Below, piece by piece: positions 25,246 through 34,309 of a DNA stretch of 64,000 nt. Below the pieces are notes generated by a model. It made no database searches. It saw nothing but the letters and a program-made list of their open reading frames with translations, and was not told the DNA's origin. A program made the translations under genes and the position numbers. Position 1 is the first letter of the stretch. The number at the start of each line of letters is the position of its first letter. Source of the stretch: Salinisphaera sp. LB1. Lineage in GTDB: Bacteria > Pseudomonadota > Gammaproteobacteria > Nevskiales > Salinisphaeraceae. Where the stretch lies: positions 310,001 to 374,000 of the forward strand of contig NZ_CP029488.1 of NCBI RefSeq assembly GCF_003177035.1, written 5' to 3'.

Positions 25246-26987
25246 GAAGTCAGCCGTTCGATCGTCTGCTTGAGCACCTTGTTGTCGGGGTGCTTGGCCT
25301 GCGCTTTATGCCATATCCGGCGCGCGGCGTCGTGGTCGCCCTGCTGCCAGCGCACTGCGCCGAGATGGGCCGCGATCTCCGGGTCGGAACTGCCCTTGTA
25401 GGCTTGCTCCAGATGCTTGCGCGCCGAAGCCAGATGCCCCCGCTTGTATTCCACCCAGCCCAGGCTATCCAGCACGGCCGGATCCCCGGGATCGGCTTGC
25501 AACGACTTGCGGATATAGCGCTCGGCCCGGGCGTAATCAGTGCTGTGGTTGGTCAGCATGTAGCCCAACGCATTGAGTGCTTCGGGGTTGTCGGCGTCTT
25601 GCGACAGGATATGCTTGAGATCGGCCTCGGCAGCGTCGACCCGGCCGAGTTTGGCGTAGGCCAGCGAACGGGCGTAGAGCAGATCGGTGTCGTCGGGCGC
25701 ATTCTTGAGCGCGGCATCGTAGACCGCCAGCGCTTTCTTCGGCTGCCCGGCGTCGACCAGCAGACCGCCTTCCACCGCGTGCAGCTTCGTACTCCGGTCC
25801 GGATATGCATCGGCCATTTGATGCAACTGATCCCGCGCGCCGTCGAGATTGCCCTGCTCGTAGGTGAGCTGCGCGATGCGCACACCGGCGGCGAACTGGT
25901 GATCGCCATCGCTGACCTTCCGGTACCAGTCGATCGCCTTGGCGTCGTGCTGGCGCCTCTCGGCGACCACACCCCGATAGAAGGCCGCGTCGTCACTGTG
26001 TGCGCCGGATTTGTAGAGCTGCTCGAACTGTGTGGCCGCGGTATCGAGATCGCCCTGCGACAGCGCCACCAGACCCAGCCCGTAGCGCGCCTCGGCGAAA
26101 TCGCCGTCGATTGCCACCGCCTGCTTGAACGCCGTCAGCCCTTTACTGTCGTTACCGGCCTGGAGGAGCATGCGCCCGAGCGCGACGTGGTACTCGGCGC
26201 GCTGTCGATCACTGCCCTTGAGCGCGGCCACGCGCCGAACCGCGGCCTCGAGCTTGCCCTGCCGGACCGCGATCGCGGCGCGCAACAGGCTGGCCTCGGA
26301 CCAATCGGGCGCGTCCGCGACGGCCTTGTCCGCGGCCGACGCGGCGGTGTCGATATGGTTGTAGTTCAGCGCCAGGCGGCCCAGTGCATACTGCGCGGCT
26401 GCCTGTTTGGGATGAGCGGCGGCGAGCCTGGACATGGTATCGAGGGCCATATTGGCCTGGTCCGGCTGGTCACTCAGGATCCGGGCCAGGGCCTGATAAC
26501 CGTCGCGCGGCGAATCGGCACTCGCGACCAGTTGCGGCGCAAAAGCCTCAACGCCCTGCGGGTCCTTGTTGACGAATGCCAGCCGAACCGCCGCCTGCTG
26601 CGCCCGGCGGTCCTTCGGCGCCGCCCGCGCCCAGACTCTGGCGGCCCGGTAGGCCAGATCCTGGCGATTCGCGGCCAGTGCGATCTGCGTCGCACGCTGG
26701 GCCAGCGCCGAGTCCTGCGAATAGGAAAGCGCCTTCACATAGGCCTTGGCCGCGCCCTGCGTGTCGCCGTCGAGCAGCGAGAGCTCGCCAACCATCACCT
26801 GATAATCCAGGGCGGCCTCGGGGGCACGGGCCAGTTGATCGATATCGCTGACCGGCGCTGTGCGCGTATCGTCCGTGGCGGCGACGGCCGACGTGTCAAA
26901 GGCGCCGAATCCGAGTACGCTCGCCAGCCCGACGACGGCCCACGCCCGCACCCGATCTCGATAGTTTGCGCACCCAGACTTTGCCAT
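25242..26987 (-). CDS. Tetratricopeptide-repeat protein, exported
   Basis: The 581-residue protein has an N-terminal signal-like hydrophobic segment (WAVVGLASVLGFGAF) ending near AVAA, then about a dozen TPR units. Clear examples are AEARYGLGLVALSQGDLDTAATQFEQL and NPEALNALGYMLTNHSTDYARAERYI, ending with a unit at DPEIAAHLGAVRWQQGDHDAARRIW. It overlaps lolB by four bases. A TPR protein at this lolB/hemA locus is common in gammaproteobacteria and is presumed to be a periplasmic or outer-membrane scaffold. Its exact role is unknown. Confidence 0.88.
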   Translation of the reverse strand: MAKSGCANYRDRVRAWAVVGLASVLGFGAFDTSAVAATDDTRTAPVSDIDQLARAPEAALDYQVMVGELSLLDGDTQGAAKAYVKALSYSQDSALAQRATQIALAANRQDLAYRAARVWARAAPKDRRAQQAAVRLAFVNKDPQGVEAFAPQLVASADSPRDGYQALARILSDQPDQANMALDTMSRLAAAHPKQAAAQYALGRLALNYNHIDTAASAADKAVADAPDWSEASLLRAAIAVRQGKLEAAVRRVAALKGSDRQRAEYHVALGRMLLQAGNDSKGLTAFKQAVAIDGDFAEARYGLGLVALSQGDLDTAATQFEQLYKSGAHSDDAAFYRGVVAERRQHDAKAIDWYRKVSDGDHQFAAGVRIAQLTYEQGNLDGARDQLHQMADAYPDRSTKLHAVEGGLLVDAGQPKKALAVYDAALKNAPDDTDLLYARSLAYAKLGRVDAAEADLKHILSQDADNPEALNALGYMLTNHSTDYARAERYIRKSLQADPGDPAVLDSLGWVEYKRGHLASARKHLEQAYKGSSDPEIAAHLGAVRWQQGDHDAARRIWHKAQAKHPDNKVLKQTIERLTS

Positions 26988-27029
26988 ATGAATATCCCAG
27001 AACTATCGAGCGCACGGTAGAATAGACCC

Positions 27030-28334
27030 ATGTCGCTGCTGACCGTGGGCCTCAATCACCATACCGCGCCGCTGTCGATACGCGAAGCGGTCGCGTTCCC
27101 GGCGGATCAGTTTGCCAGCGCGTTGGATGATTTTCTGCACCTGCCGCAGATTCGCGAAGGTGCGATCCTGTCGACCTGTAATCGTACCGAGTTGTACGCC
27201 ATCGTCGACGAAGAGGCGAACCCTGCCGACGATGGCGGCTTGCGCGAATGGCTCTGTCGCCAGCGCGGGCTTGAGCCGGAGGCCCTGTCCGGCTGTTTCT
27301 ACGTGCATCACGGGCGCGAGGTCGTGCGCCACAGTCTGCGCGTTGCCTCCGGTCTGGACTCGATGATTCTCGGCGAGCCACAGATCCTTGGACAGATGAA
27401 GGACGCCTATCGTTCCGCCCAGGCGGCACGTGGCGCCGGCCCACTTCTCACACGGCTGTTCGAGCACAGCTTCACCGTGGCCAAGGCCGTGCGCAGCGGG
27501 ACCGAGATCGGCGCCAACCCGGTGTCGGTAGCTTATGCCGGGGTATCGCTGGCACGCCAGATCTTTACCGACGTCAGCGCGTCGTCCGCGATGATGATCG
27601 GCGCCGGCGAGATGATCGAACTCACCGCGCGTTATCTGTCCGAGATCGGCGTGTCGCGCATGATTTTCGCCAATCGCAGCCTGAATCGGGCGCAGGAGCT
27701 GGCCAGCCGCTACCACGGCTATGCCATCGGGCTGGCCGACATCCCCCGGCATCTGGCCGAAGCGGACCTGCTGATCTCCTCGACCGCAGCACCAGGCTAT
27801 CTCGTGCGCGCCAAGGAGCTCAAAGGCGCGCTCAAGCAGCGCCGGCGCAAGCCGATGTTCGTACTGGATCTGGCGGTGCCGCGCGACATCGAGCCGGCCT
27901 CGGCCAAGTTCGAGGACATCTATCTCTACTCGGTCGACGACTTGCAGAGCGTGATCGACGATAACAAGCGCTCGCGGGCGGCGGCGGCCGAGCAGGCGGA
28001 CGAGATCATCGAATCCCGTATCAACGAATATCTCGAATGGGTCGACTCGCGCCGCGCAACCGCTACAATCCGCGCCATGCGCGACGCGGCGGAGGGCCGC
28101 CGGGCCGAAGTCATGGCCCAGGCCCGGCGGCGACTGGCGCGCGGCGAGGATGCCGAAGCGGTGCTGGAGTTCGTCTCGCGCCGGCTGACCAATAAACTGA
28201 TGCACGAACCGAGCGCGGTGCTGCGCAAGGCGGCCGGCGCCCGCCAGCAGCGTCTGCTCGGCCCGGCGCGTGAACTGTTCGGGCTGACCGACCACGACGC
28301 CGACCCCACGAACCGAAACGACGACTCAGCATGA
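27030..28334 (+). CDS. hemA: Glutamyl-tRNA reductase
   Basis: The 434-residue protein starts [19 protein letters not shown]. Catalytic Cys50 lies in STCNRTELY, followed by [18 protein letters not shown], the NADPH-binding [10 protein letters not shown] and a C-terminal dimerisation helix region. It reduces glutamyl-tRNA-Glu to glutamate-1-semialdehyde, the first step of C5 haem synthesis. The gene diverges from the TPR gene with only 42 bases between starts. It is followed ten bases later by prfA, the standard hemA-prfA-prmC operon. Confidence 0.97.
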   Translation: MSLLTVGLNHHTAPLSIREAVAFPADQFASALDDFLHLPQIREGAILSTCNRTELYAIVDEEANPADDGGLREWLCRQRGLEPEALSGCFYVHHGREVVRHSLRVASGLDSMILGEPQILGQMKDAYRSAQAARGAGPLLTRLFEHSFTVAKAVRSGTEIGANPVSVAYAGVSLARQIFTDVSASSAMMIGAGEMIELTARYLSEIGVSRMIFANRSLNRAQELASRYHGYAIGLADIPRHLAEADLLISSTAAPGYLVRAKELKGALKQRRRKPMFVLDLAVPRDIEPASAKFEDIYLYSVDDLQSVIDDNKRSRAAAAEQADEIIESRINEYLEWVDSRRATATIRAMRDAAEGRRAEVMAQARRRLARGEDAEAVLEFVSRRLTNKLMHEPSAVLRKAAGARQQRLLGPARELFGLTDHDADPTNRNDDSA

Positions 28335-28344
28335 AGGCCTGTCT

Positions 28345-29430
28345 ATGAAGGATTCCCTGCGCGCGAAACTCGAGGAGCTGGTCGAACGCCATGAAGATCT
28401 GGCGCATTCGATGTCGGACCCCGACATCATCAACGACCAGAACAAGTTCCGTCGCATGTCGCAGGAGTACGCCCAGCTCGAATCGCTGGCGGCGGATTAT
28501 CGCGCCTGGCGCGAGCTGAACGACGAAATCGCCGATCTCGAGGAAATGGAAGGGGCCGACGAGGCCGAACTGCGCGAGATGGCCGAGGCCGAACTGGCTG
28601 ACGCCCGAGAGCGGCTGAATGGTCTGGAGGCCGATCTGCGCCGCCACCTGATCCCGAAGGACCCCAACGACAACGCGAACCTCTATCTGGAAATCCGCGC
28701 CGGCACGGGCGGCGACGAGGCCGCACTGTTCGCCGGCGACCTGATGCGCATGTATTCGACCTACGCCGAGAAACAGGGCTGGCAGGTCGAGATCCTGTCG
28801 GAATCGCACGGCGAGCACGGCGGCTACAAGGAAGTGATCTCGCGCCTGATCGGCACCGGCGCATTCTCGCGGCTCAAGTTCGAATCCGGCGCCCATCGCG
28901 TGCAGCGCGTGCCGGCCACCGAGTCCCAGGGCCGCATTCACACCTCGGCCTGCACCGTGGCCGTGCTGCCGGAACAGGACGAGATCGCCGACATCAAGAT
29001 CGACCCCAGCGACCTGCGCGTGGATACCTTCCGTGCCCAGGGTGCCGGCGGGCAGCACATCAACAAGACCGACTCCGCGATCCGCATCACGCATATCCCC
29101 ACCGGCGTGGTGGTCGAGTGTCAGCAAGAGCGCTCGCAGCACAAGAACCGGGCCCGGGCCATGAGTCTGCTGCAGACCAAGCTGCTCACCGCCGAACAGG
29201 ACAAGCAGGCCAGCGAGCAGGCCGCCACCCGTAAGCGACTCGTGGGCAGCGGCGACCGTTCCGAGCGCATCCGCACCTATAATTTCCCGCAGGGGCGGGT
29301 CACCGACCACCGCATCAACCTGACGCTCTACAAGCTCGAGGATGTGATCGCGGGCGATCTGGACGAAATCATCGACGCGCTGACCAGCGAGTATCAGGCC
29401 GATCTGCTGGCCGAAATGGGCGCGGCCTGA
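28345..29430 (+). CDS. prfA: Peptide chain release factor 1
   Basis: The 361-residue protein has the GGQ motif in [18 protein letters not shown] (about residue 234) and the RF1-type PAT-equivalent anticodon loop region ([20 protein letters not shown]). It frees the peptide at UAA and UAG. Length and domain order are normal. The next gene, prmC, encodes the enzyme that methylates the GGQ glutamine. Confidence 0.97.
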   Translation: MKDSLRAKLEELVERHEDLAHSMSDPDIINDQNKFRRMSQEYAQLESLAADYRAWRELNDEIADLEEMEGADEAELREMAEAELADARERLNGLEADLRRHLIPKDPNDNANLYLEIRAGTGGDEAALFAGDLMRMYSTYAEKQGWQVEILSESHGEHGGYKEVISRLIGTGAFSRLKFESGAHRVQRVPATESQGRIHTSACTVAVLPEQDEIADIKIDPSDLRVDTFRAQGAGGQHINKTDSAIRITHIPTGVVVECQQERSQHKNRARAMSLLQTKLLTAEQDKQASEQAATRKRLVGSGDRSERIRTYNFPQGRVTDHRINLTLYKLEDVIAGDLDEIIDALTSEYQADLLAEMGAA

Positions 29431-29446
29431 GCGCGCCGGCACGCAG

Positions 29447-30292
29447 ATGACCGACGCGCCCACGCTGGACGGGTTACGCCGGGCCGTCGCCGGACGCCTG
29501 CGCGCGATCAGCGACAGCCCCGATCTCGATGCACGCCGCTTGATCGAGGCGATCACGGGCCTTAACGGCGCGCGGCTGATCATCGAGGGCAACAGGCCGG
29601 TCGAACCGGGGGTCGCCGCACGCCTAGACACCGCCGTCGCACGCCGGCTGGCCGGCGAACCGCTGGCCTACATCGTCGGCCAGATCGGCTTTCACGAACT
29701 CGATCTCCGGGTCACGCCCGACGTGCTGGTGCCACGCCCGGATACCGAAACGCTGGTCGAGGCGGTTCTTAGCCGCCTACCCGGGCAGGCCGCATTGCAC
29801 ATCGCCGACCTCGGCACCGGCAGCGGCGCGATCGCGCTGGCGCTCGCCCATGCCCGGCCGCGCTGGCAACTGCTAGCCACCGACGCCCACGCCAACGCCC
29901 TGACCGTGGCCCGCCGCAATGCCGAACGCCTGGGCGTGCCCAATGTGGCCTTCGCCGAGGGCGACTGGTACGACGCGCTGGCCGGCGCGCGTTTTGACGC
30001 GATCGTGTCCAATCCGCCCTACATCGACCCGGCCGACCCGCATCTGGACGACCCGGCACTGCGCCACGAACCCCGCCACGCGCTCGTGGCGCAGGCTCAT
30101 GGCCTGGCCGATATCGTGCAAATAACCACCGGCGCCCGCACGCATCTGCGCCCCGGCGGCGCCCTGTTCGTCGAGCATGGCCATACGCAGGGCGCCGATG
30201 TGCGCCGGCTATTCGCTGCCGCCGCACTTATCGATGTGGAAACCCTGCCGGATATGGCCGGCCATGCGCGGGTCACGCTCGGCCATGCGTGA
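29447..30292 (+). CDS. prmC: Release factor glutamine methyltransferase
   Basis: The 281-residue SAM-dependent enzyme has an N-terminal helical release-factor-binding part. Motif I is IADLGTGSGAIALALA, and the glutamine-binding NPPYIDPADPHL lies around residue 189. It N5-methylates the glutamine of GGQ in RF1 and RF2. Its last third (from ~29972) is the source of a decayed duplicate at 31264-31560, created together with the neighbouring PEP-CTERM gene. Confidence 0.95.
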   Translation: MTDAPTLDGLRRAVAGRLRAISDSPDLDARRLIEAITGLNGARLIIEGNRPVEPGVAARLDTAVARRLAGEPLAYIVGQIGFHELDLRVTPDVLVPRPDTETLVEAVLSRLPGQAALHIADLGTGSGAIALALAHARPRWQLLATDAHANALTVARRNAERLGVPNVAFAEGDWYDALAGARFDAIVSNPPYIDPADPHLDDPALRHEPRHALVAQAHGLADIVQITTGARTHLRPGGALFVEHGHTQGADVRRLFAAAALIDVETLPDMAGHARVTLGHA

Positions 30293-30402
30293 TTGTCGGA
30301 GACTCTGACCCATATATTGCTCGCGGCGGCCCATATGTCGAGTTTCCTTACACATTACATCAATCCATCGCGCAAGGCTATGAATTAAAACACTATTTTT
30401 TC

Positions 30403-30420
30403 TGGCACGGTTCTGGCTTG
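30403..30420 (+). promoter_or_regulatory. Sigma-54 promoter of PEP-CTERM gene 1
   Basis: TGGCACGGTTCTGGCTTG has GG (30404-30405) and GC (30416-30417) at the 12-base spacing required for -24/-12 promoters. The -24 box is perfect, and the -12 box is TGGC where TTGC is usual. The predicted start of transcription is near 30429, 25 bases before the GTG. Confidence 0.75.
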
Positions 30421-30453
30421 TATGGCCACGACAATATCCCTCAAAGGATCAGC

Positions 30454-31143
30454 GTGCATAAGCAGAAAATAACAATCTTCGCATCAGCAATCGCCGCCCT
30501 GGCGATCAGTGGTACCGCGGGCGCCACCGTCATCAGCTATGATTCCAACCCCACGACCACCACTCACGGCGTGCCGCCGACCACCCAGGTCGCCGGCGCC
30601 ACGGTCATTGACTTCGAGAATCAAAGTTGCGCGCCGGCGACGTGCTCTGGTGACTACGAAATCACCAATCAACCGTCTTCAAGTACACCGGCACACTACG
30701 CCAGGCCGGCCACCGATGATAACGGGAGCGGGCGCGATTTATCGTATTTTCTGGCCGTTCCGTCCGCCAACCACAGTGGTTCGGCGACGATCAATCTGGG
30801 CAGTGGCAACCACTACTTCGGGCTGCTGTGGGGTTCGATCGATAGCTACAACAAGCTAACGTTCCAGTTAGACGCCACGAACAAGTCCGAGACCTACAGC
30901 GGCAAGTATCTCCTCGCGTCGCATCCGGCAACTGTTAATCGGGGGAAGCCCACGAGGTATGTGAACTTCTTCCAGCTTCCGGCCTTCCACGCCGTGACAC
31001 TGTCCAGCTCGTACTACGCTTTCGAGAGCGATAACCTGGCCTACTCCGACGTGCCGGAGCCGGGCAATCTGGTGCTGTTCGGCCTTGGGGCGCTCGCCCT
31101 GTTGGTCGGCTTCCGTGGCCGCTTCTCGGGTCGCTCGTCCTAG
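30454..31143 (+). CDS. PEP-CTERM sorted surface protein 1
   Basis: The 229-residue precursor starts at GTG with AAAGGA upstream; the paralogue at 31722 uses the same GTG position. It has a signal peptide (to about TAGA), a Thr/Ser-rich region, a domain with LGSGNHYFGLLWGSID, and a C-terminal PEP-CTERM tripartite signal: VPEPG, a hydrophobic helix LVLFGLGALALLVGF and a basic RGRF end. Exosortase cuts such proteins at PEP on the way to the cell surface or matrix. No exosortase gene is in the window. The open frame extends upstream into the prmC end and promoter, which is not coding. Confidence 0.88.
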   Translation: MHKQKITIFASAIAALAISGTAGATVISYDSNPTTTTHGVPPTTQVAGATVIDFENQSCAPATCSGDYEITNQPSSSTPAHYARPATDDNGSGRDLSYFLAVPSANHSGSATINLGSGNHYFGLLWGSIDSYNKLTFQLDATNKSETYSGKYLLASHPATVNRGKPTRYVNFFQLPAFHAVTLSSSYYAFESDNLAYSDVPEPGNLVLFGLGALALLVGFRGRFSGRSS

Positions 31144-31164
31144 CCGACCGTCTCGACCGAGACA

Positions 31165-31204
31165 TCCCCGCCCGGCTTTATGCCCGGCGGGGATTTTTAT
31201 TTTC
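31165..31204 (+). terminator. Terminator after PEP-CTERM gene 1
   Basis: A TCCCCGCC/GGCGGGGA stem is followed by ATTTTTATTTT, a strong intrinsic terminator. Its twin follows gene 2. Confidence 0.85.
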
Positions 31205-31263
31205 ATACGGCCCGACTATCCGCCGCTACAGGCGTTAGATAATGGCGGCGTCGGCAGAATCCT

Positions 31264-31560
31264 GGCGCACTGGCTGGCGCGCGTTTTGACGCGATCGTGT
31301 CCAACCCGCCCTCCATCGACCCAGCCCTGCGCCATGAGCCCCGCCATGCGCTGGTGGCGCGGGGTCATGGTCTCGCCCATATCGCGCAAATGACCGCCGG
31401 CGCCCGCACGCATCTGCGCCCCGGCGGCGCCCTGTTCGTCGAACATGGCCATTCGGAGAGCGCCGCTGTGCGCCGGCTATTCGCCGACGCCGCACTCGTG
31501 GATAGCGAAACCCTGCCCGATCTGGCCGGCTGCCCACGGGTGACGCTCGGCCGTGCGCGA
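31264..31560 (+). pseudogene. Truncated duplicate of the prmC 3' end
   Basis: In frame from 31297 it reads SNPPSIDPALRHEPRHALVARGHGLAHIAQ...GARTHLRPGGALFVEHGHSES and ends TLPDLAGCPRVTLGRA without the prmC stop. It is clearly homologous to residues ~175-281 of the intact PrmC. It lacks the SAM-binding motif I and a start, so it is a non-functional by-product of the tandem duplication. Confidence 0.85.
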
Positions 31561-31671
31561 CTGCCGGAAACCCTGACACCTCTACCGCCCGGGGCGGGAT
31601 ATATGTCGACTTTCCTTACGCCGCCGATCGCGGCCCGTTTCCATCCCCATGAATTAAGTGGCTATTTTTTT

Positions 31672-31689
31672 TGGCACGGTTCTGGCTTG
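31672..31689 (+). promoter_or_regulatory. Sigma-54 promoter of PEP-CTERM gene 2
   Basis: TGGCACGGTTCTGGCTTG is identical to the unit 1 promoter, with GG at 31673-31674 and GC at 31685-31686. It is preceded by an AT-rich run, as in unit 1, while the surrounding duplicated DNA has diverged, suggesting selection. Confidence 0.75.
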
Positions 31690-31721
31690 TTATATCTCGG
31701 CAACATCCACCGGAGGCCACC

Positions 31722-32408
31722 GTGAATAAGCAGAAAAAATTGATCTTCGCATCGGCAATCGCCGCCCTGGCGATCAGCGGTACCGCGGGGGCGACCGTCA
31801 TCAATTATGGCTCGCAACTCGACAGCAACAGCGTGCCGACCACCAACGTCGCCAGCGCCACCGTTCTTACCTTCGAAAGCGGCTCGTGCGCACCGGCCAG
31901 TTGTTCCGGCAGCAACTACGCCATCGTCGATGGCAGCACGAACGGCCATAACGCAGCGCCGGGCACGCCGACGGCCGGGGCCGGAACTCAAGATACCACC
32001 AAGTATCTGACGGTACCGGAAAATCTGTCGACCAAACCGCAATCCACCACCATCAGCGTTGGCAGTGGCAACCACTACTTCGGGCTGCTCTGGGGTTCGA
32101 TCGATACCTACAATACGCTGACGTTCCTGTTGGACGACGGCACAAACCTGTCCTACACCGGCACCGACATCATCACCCCGGAGCCGGCCAACGGCAATCA
32201 GACGGCCGCCTCGACCAATAGCTACGTGAACTTCTTCCAGCTGCCGGCCTTCAACGCCGTGACACTGGCCAGTACACGTTACGCGTTCGAAAGCGACAAC
32301 CTGGCCTACTCCGACGTGCCGGAGCCGGGCAATCTGGTACTGTTCGGCCTTGGGGCGCTCGCCCTGCTGGTCGGCTTCCGTCGCCGCTTCTCGGGTCGCT
32401 CGTCCTAG
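31722..32408 (+). CDS. PEP-CTERM sorted surface protein 2 (paralogue of protein 1)
   Basis: The 228-residue precursor starts at GTG after CGGAGG. Its signal peptide is nearly identical to protein 1 (KLIFASAIAALAISGTAGA). The middle is diverged, but VGSGNHYFGLLWGSIDTYNTLTF and the VNFFQLPAF..VTL..ALRYAFESDNLAYSD-like segment are kept. The VPEPG, hydrophobic helix and RRRF signal is almost unchanged. Divergence concentrated in the exposed N-terminal half suggests the two copies face different ligands or are under relaxed selection (inference). Confidence 0.88.
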   Translation: MNKQKKLIFASAIAALAISGTAGATVINYGSQLDSNSVPTTNVASATVLTFESGSCAPASCSGSNYAIVDGSTNGHNAAPGTPTAGAGTQDTTKYLTVPENLSTKPQSTTISVGSGNHYFGLLWGSIDTYNTLTFLLDDGTNLSYTGTDIITPEPANGNQTAASTNSYVNFFQLPAFNAVTLASTRYAFESDNLAYSDVPEPGNLVLFGLGALALLVGFRRRFSGRSS

Positions 32409-32427
32409 CCGACCGTCTCGACCAAGA

Positions 32428-32470
32428 CATCCCCGCCCGGCTGTAAGGCCCGGCGGGGATTTTTATTTTT
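32428..32470 (+). terminator. Terminator after PEP-CTERM gene 2
   Basis: The CCCCGCC/GGCGGGG stem is followed by ATTTTTATTTTT. It lies between convergent genes and could also slow transcription from the isocitrate dehydrogenase side. Confidence 0.85.
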
Positions 32471-32491
32471 ATACGGTCAGCATAGCCGCCG

Positions 32492-33502
32492 CTACAGGCG
32501 TTCGATAATGGCGTCGGCAAAGCACTGAGTGGAGCCTTCGCCCCCAATATCCGGTGTGGTGCGGTCGTGGTCGGCCATGGCCCCGCGCACCGCCTTGCGG
32601 ATTCGCTCGGCCTGGTCGCCCCGATCGAGATGATCGAGCATGAGTGCCGCGGCCAGGATCACCGAGGTCGGGTTGGCGATGCCCTGGCCGGCGATATCCG
32701 GCGCGCTGCCGTGCACGGCCTCGAACATCGCGCAGTCGTCGCCGATATTAGCCCCCGGCGCCAAACCAAGGCCGCCCACCAGGCCGGCACACAGATCCGA
32801 GATGATGTCGCCGAACAGGTTGGTGGTGACGATGACATCGAATTTCTCCGGCGCCATGACAAGCTTCATTGCGCAGGCATCGACGATGACTTCCTCGTAT
32901 TCGAGATCGTCGTATTCGCCAGCTATCTCGCGGCCGACCTTCAGGAACAGCCCCGAGGTGGATTTCATGATGTTGGCCTTGTGCGCCAGCGTGACCTTCC
33001 TACGGCCGCGTGCCCGGGCCATGTCGAAGGCAAAACGCACGATCTGTTCCGACTGCTCGCGCGTGACCACCGACAACGCCTCGGCGCGGTTGCCGTCCGC
33101 GGACACCGTCTGGCCTTCGCCCGAGTACATGCCGCCCTTGTTCTCGCGCACGGTGATGATATCGAGATCGTGATAGCGGGACTGGGTGCCGGGCAGGCTG
33201 AGCGTAGGCCGGACATTGGCATACAGATCGAACTGCTTGCGCATGGCGACGTTCACCGAGCTATAGCCCTCGCCCACCGGCGTGGTGACCGGCCCCTTGA
33301 GCACCAGGCCGGTGCGCTCGATCGATTCCACCGCGCCTTTCGGTAGCGGATCGCTTTGCCCGGCGTCCAGGGCCGCCTGGCCGACCTCGACGTATTCGCG
33401 CTCGAAATCGACATCCAGTGCATCGAGCACCTTCAGCGCGGCGTCGACGATATCGGGCCCGATACCATCGCCCTTGATGACCGTAAGCGGAGTGCTCGCC
33501 AT
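32492..33502 (-). CDS. icd: Isocitrate dehydrogenase, short NAD-type
   Basis: The 336-residue protein of the isocitrate/isopropylmalate dehydrogenase family has SSVNVAMRKQFDLYANVRP (substrate-binding Ser and Arg), DIITVRENKGGMYSGEGQ, the catalytic Lys/Asp region TLAHKANIMKSTSGLF and TTNLFGDIISDL, and the cofactor loop EAVHGSAPDIAGQGIANPT. The YANVRP and RENKGGMYSG segments fit isocitrate rather than isopropylmalate dehydrogenases. The length matches the NAD-linked group and not the ~415-residue E. coli NADP enzyme. It converts isocitrate to 2-oxoglutarate in the TCA cycle. Confidence 0.87.
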   Translation of the reverse strand: MASTPLTVIKGDGIGPDIVDAALKVLDALDVDFEREYVEVGQAALDAGQSDPLPKGAVESIERTGLVLKGPVTTPVGEGYSSVNVAMRKQFDLYANVRPTLSLPGTQSRYHDLDIITVRENKGGMYSGEGQTVSADGNRAEALSVVTREQSEQIVRFAFDMARARGRRKVTLAHKANIMKSTSGLFLKVGREIAGEYDDLEYEEVIVDACAMKLVMAPEKFDVIVTTNLFGDIISDLCAGLVGGLGLAPGANIGDDCAMFEAVHGSAPDIAGQGIANPTSVILAAALMLDHLDRGDQAERIRKAVRGAMADHDRTTPDIGGEGSTQCFADAIIERL

Positions 33503-33772
33503 GATTCGTCCCCTGGATTGGTAGCCTCGGGCGGCGCGTTGGTCGCCCCGGTGGTCGATGCTTGTGGCATTCTAGGCGCTGTAGCGATTTCATACGAGCC
33601 CGCCCTCCGCGGTTGGATGCCGGCATGCGCCGCGAGTACGAATACGCGATAGGCGACCGCTAACCGTTATCTGGGCCGCTGTGACAAACGCTTGCCCGCG
33701 CGAAGTGTACGAACCGGCGGATAGGGCTTGATGGGAATGGTCGCGCTACGATCGACGGGAGGTTTGTCGAGG
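33503..33772. other. Divergent intergenic region
   Basis: These 270 bases lie between the starts of the isocitrate dehydrogenase and L,D-transpeptidase genes and must carry both promoters. I cannot name specific boxes with confidence. Confidence 0.4.
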
Positions 33773-34309
33773 ATGATGTCGGTGTTTTTACGAGGGGCGG
33801 CGGCACTACTCATGGTCGTCGGTTTTCTGCTCGCGGCCAGCCTGCCCGGAGCAGCCCGTGCCACCATCTCCAGTACCGTCAACAACCCGCCGAACGGCGA
33901 GGCCGATCTCGTGGTGGTGATGAAATCCGAGCGCGAACTCTATCTCTACCGGCACGGCCTGATCATCGCCCAGTATCCGATCGCGCTCGGCCTCGACCCG
34001 ATCGGCACCAAACGCAGGCGCGGCGACGACAAGACGCCGATCGGCGCCTACACGCTGGACTGGCGCAACCCGAACAGCGAGTTCCATCGCTCGATTCACA
34101 TCTCCTATCCGGACCCTTCCGATCGCGCCCATGCAGCCGCGCTCGGCGTCGCGCCCGGCAACAACATCATGATCCACGGCCAGCCCGACTACGATGACCG
34201 CCCGCGCACCGGCGACTGGACGCATGGCTGCATCGCGGTGTCCAACCGCGCGATCAATCAGATCTGGGCCCATGTGCCGGTCGGCACCCCGATCCACATT
34301 TATCCGTGA
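33773..34309 (+). CDS. L,D-transpeptidase family protein (YkuD domain)
   Basis: The precursor of ~178 residues has an N-terminal hydrophobic signal (LLMVVGFLLAASLPGAARA). The YkuD domain shows ADLVVVMKSERELYLYRHG, DDKTPIGAYTLDWRN, and the catalytic motif NIMIHGQ...DWTHGCIAVSN with the nucleophilic Cys. Such enzymes make 3-3 cross-links or anchor proteins in peptidoglycan; small periplasmic forms also exist without a known role. GGGAGG lies ten bases before the chosen ATG; starts 15 codons upstream (33728, 33731) are possible. Its stop overlaps the next start (GTGA). Confidence 0.87.
   Translation: MMSVFLRGAAALLMVVGFLLAASLPGAARATISSTVNNPPNGEADLVVVMKSERELYLYRHGLIIAQYPIALGLDPIGTKRRRGDDKTPIGAYTLDWRNPNSEFHRSIHISYPDPSDRAHAAALGVAPGNNIMIHGQPDYDDRPRTGDWTHGCIAVSNRAINQIWAHVPVGTPIHIYP

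Larger units (their letters stand above)
29972..31258 (+). repeat. Tandem duplication, unit 1 (prmC end, PEP-CTERM gene, terminator, icd end)
   Basis: Unit 1 matches unit 2 at 31264-32522 with an offset of ~1.27-1.29 kb. Similarity runs from the middle of prmC (GTTTTGACGCGATCGTGTCCA at 29991 and 31283) through the promoter and PEP-CTERM gene to a stub of the isocitrate dehydrogenase 3' end at about 31226-31258. Confidence 0.85.
31264..32522 (+). repeat. Tandem duplication, unit 2
   Basis: This is the second copy of the segment described for unit 1. It carries a 24-base deletion in the prmC remnant (YIDPADPHLDDPAL becomes SIDPAL) and runs into the true 3' end of the isocitrate dehydrogenase gene. 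Confidence 0.85.

Noticed and set aside
30289..30453. Extended N-terminus of PEP-CTERM protein 1
   Set aside because: The stretch contains the prmC stop region and a sigma-54 promoter; the GTG at 30454 has a ribosome-binding site and matches the paralogue's start.
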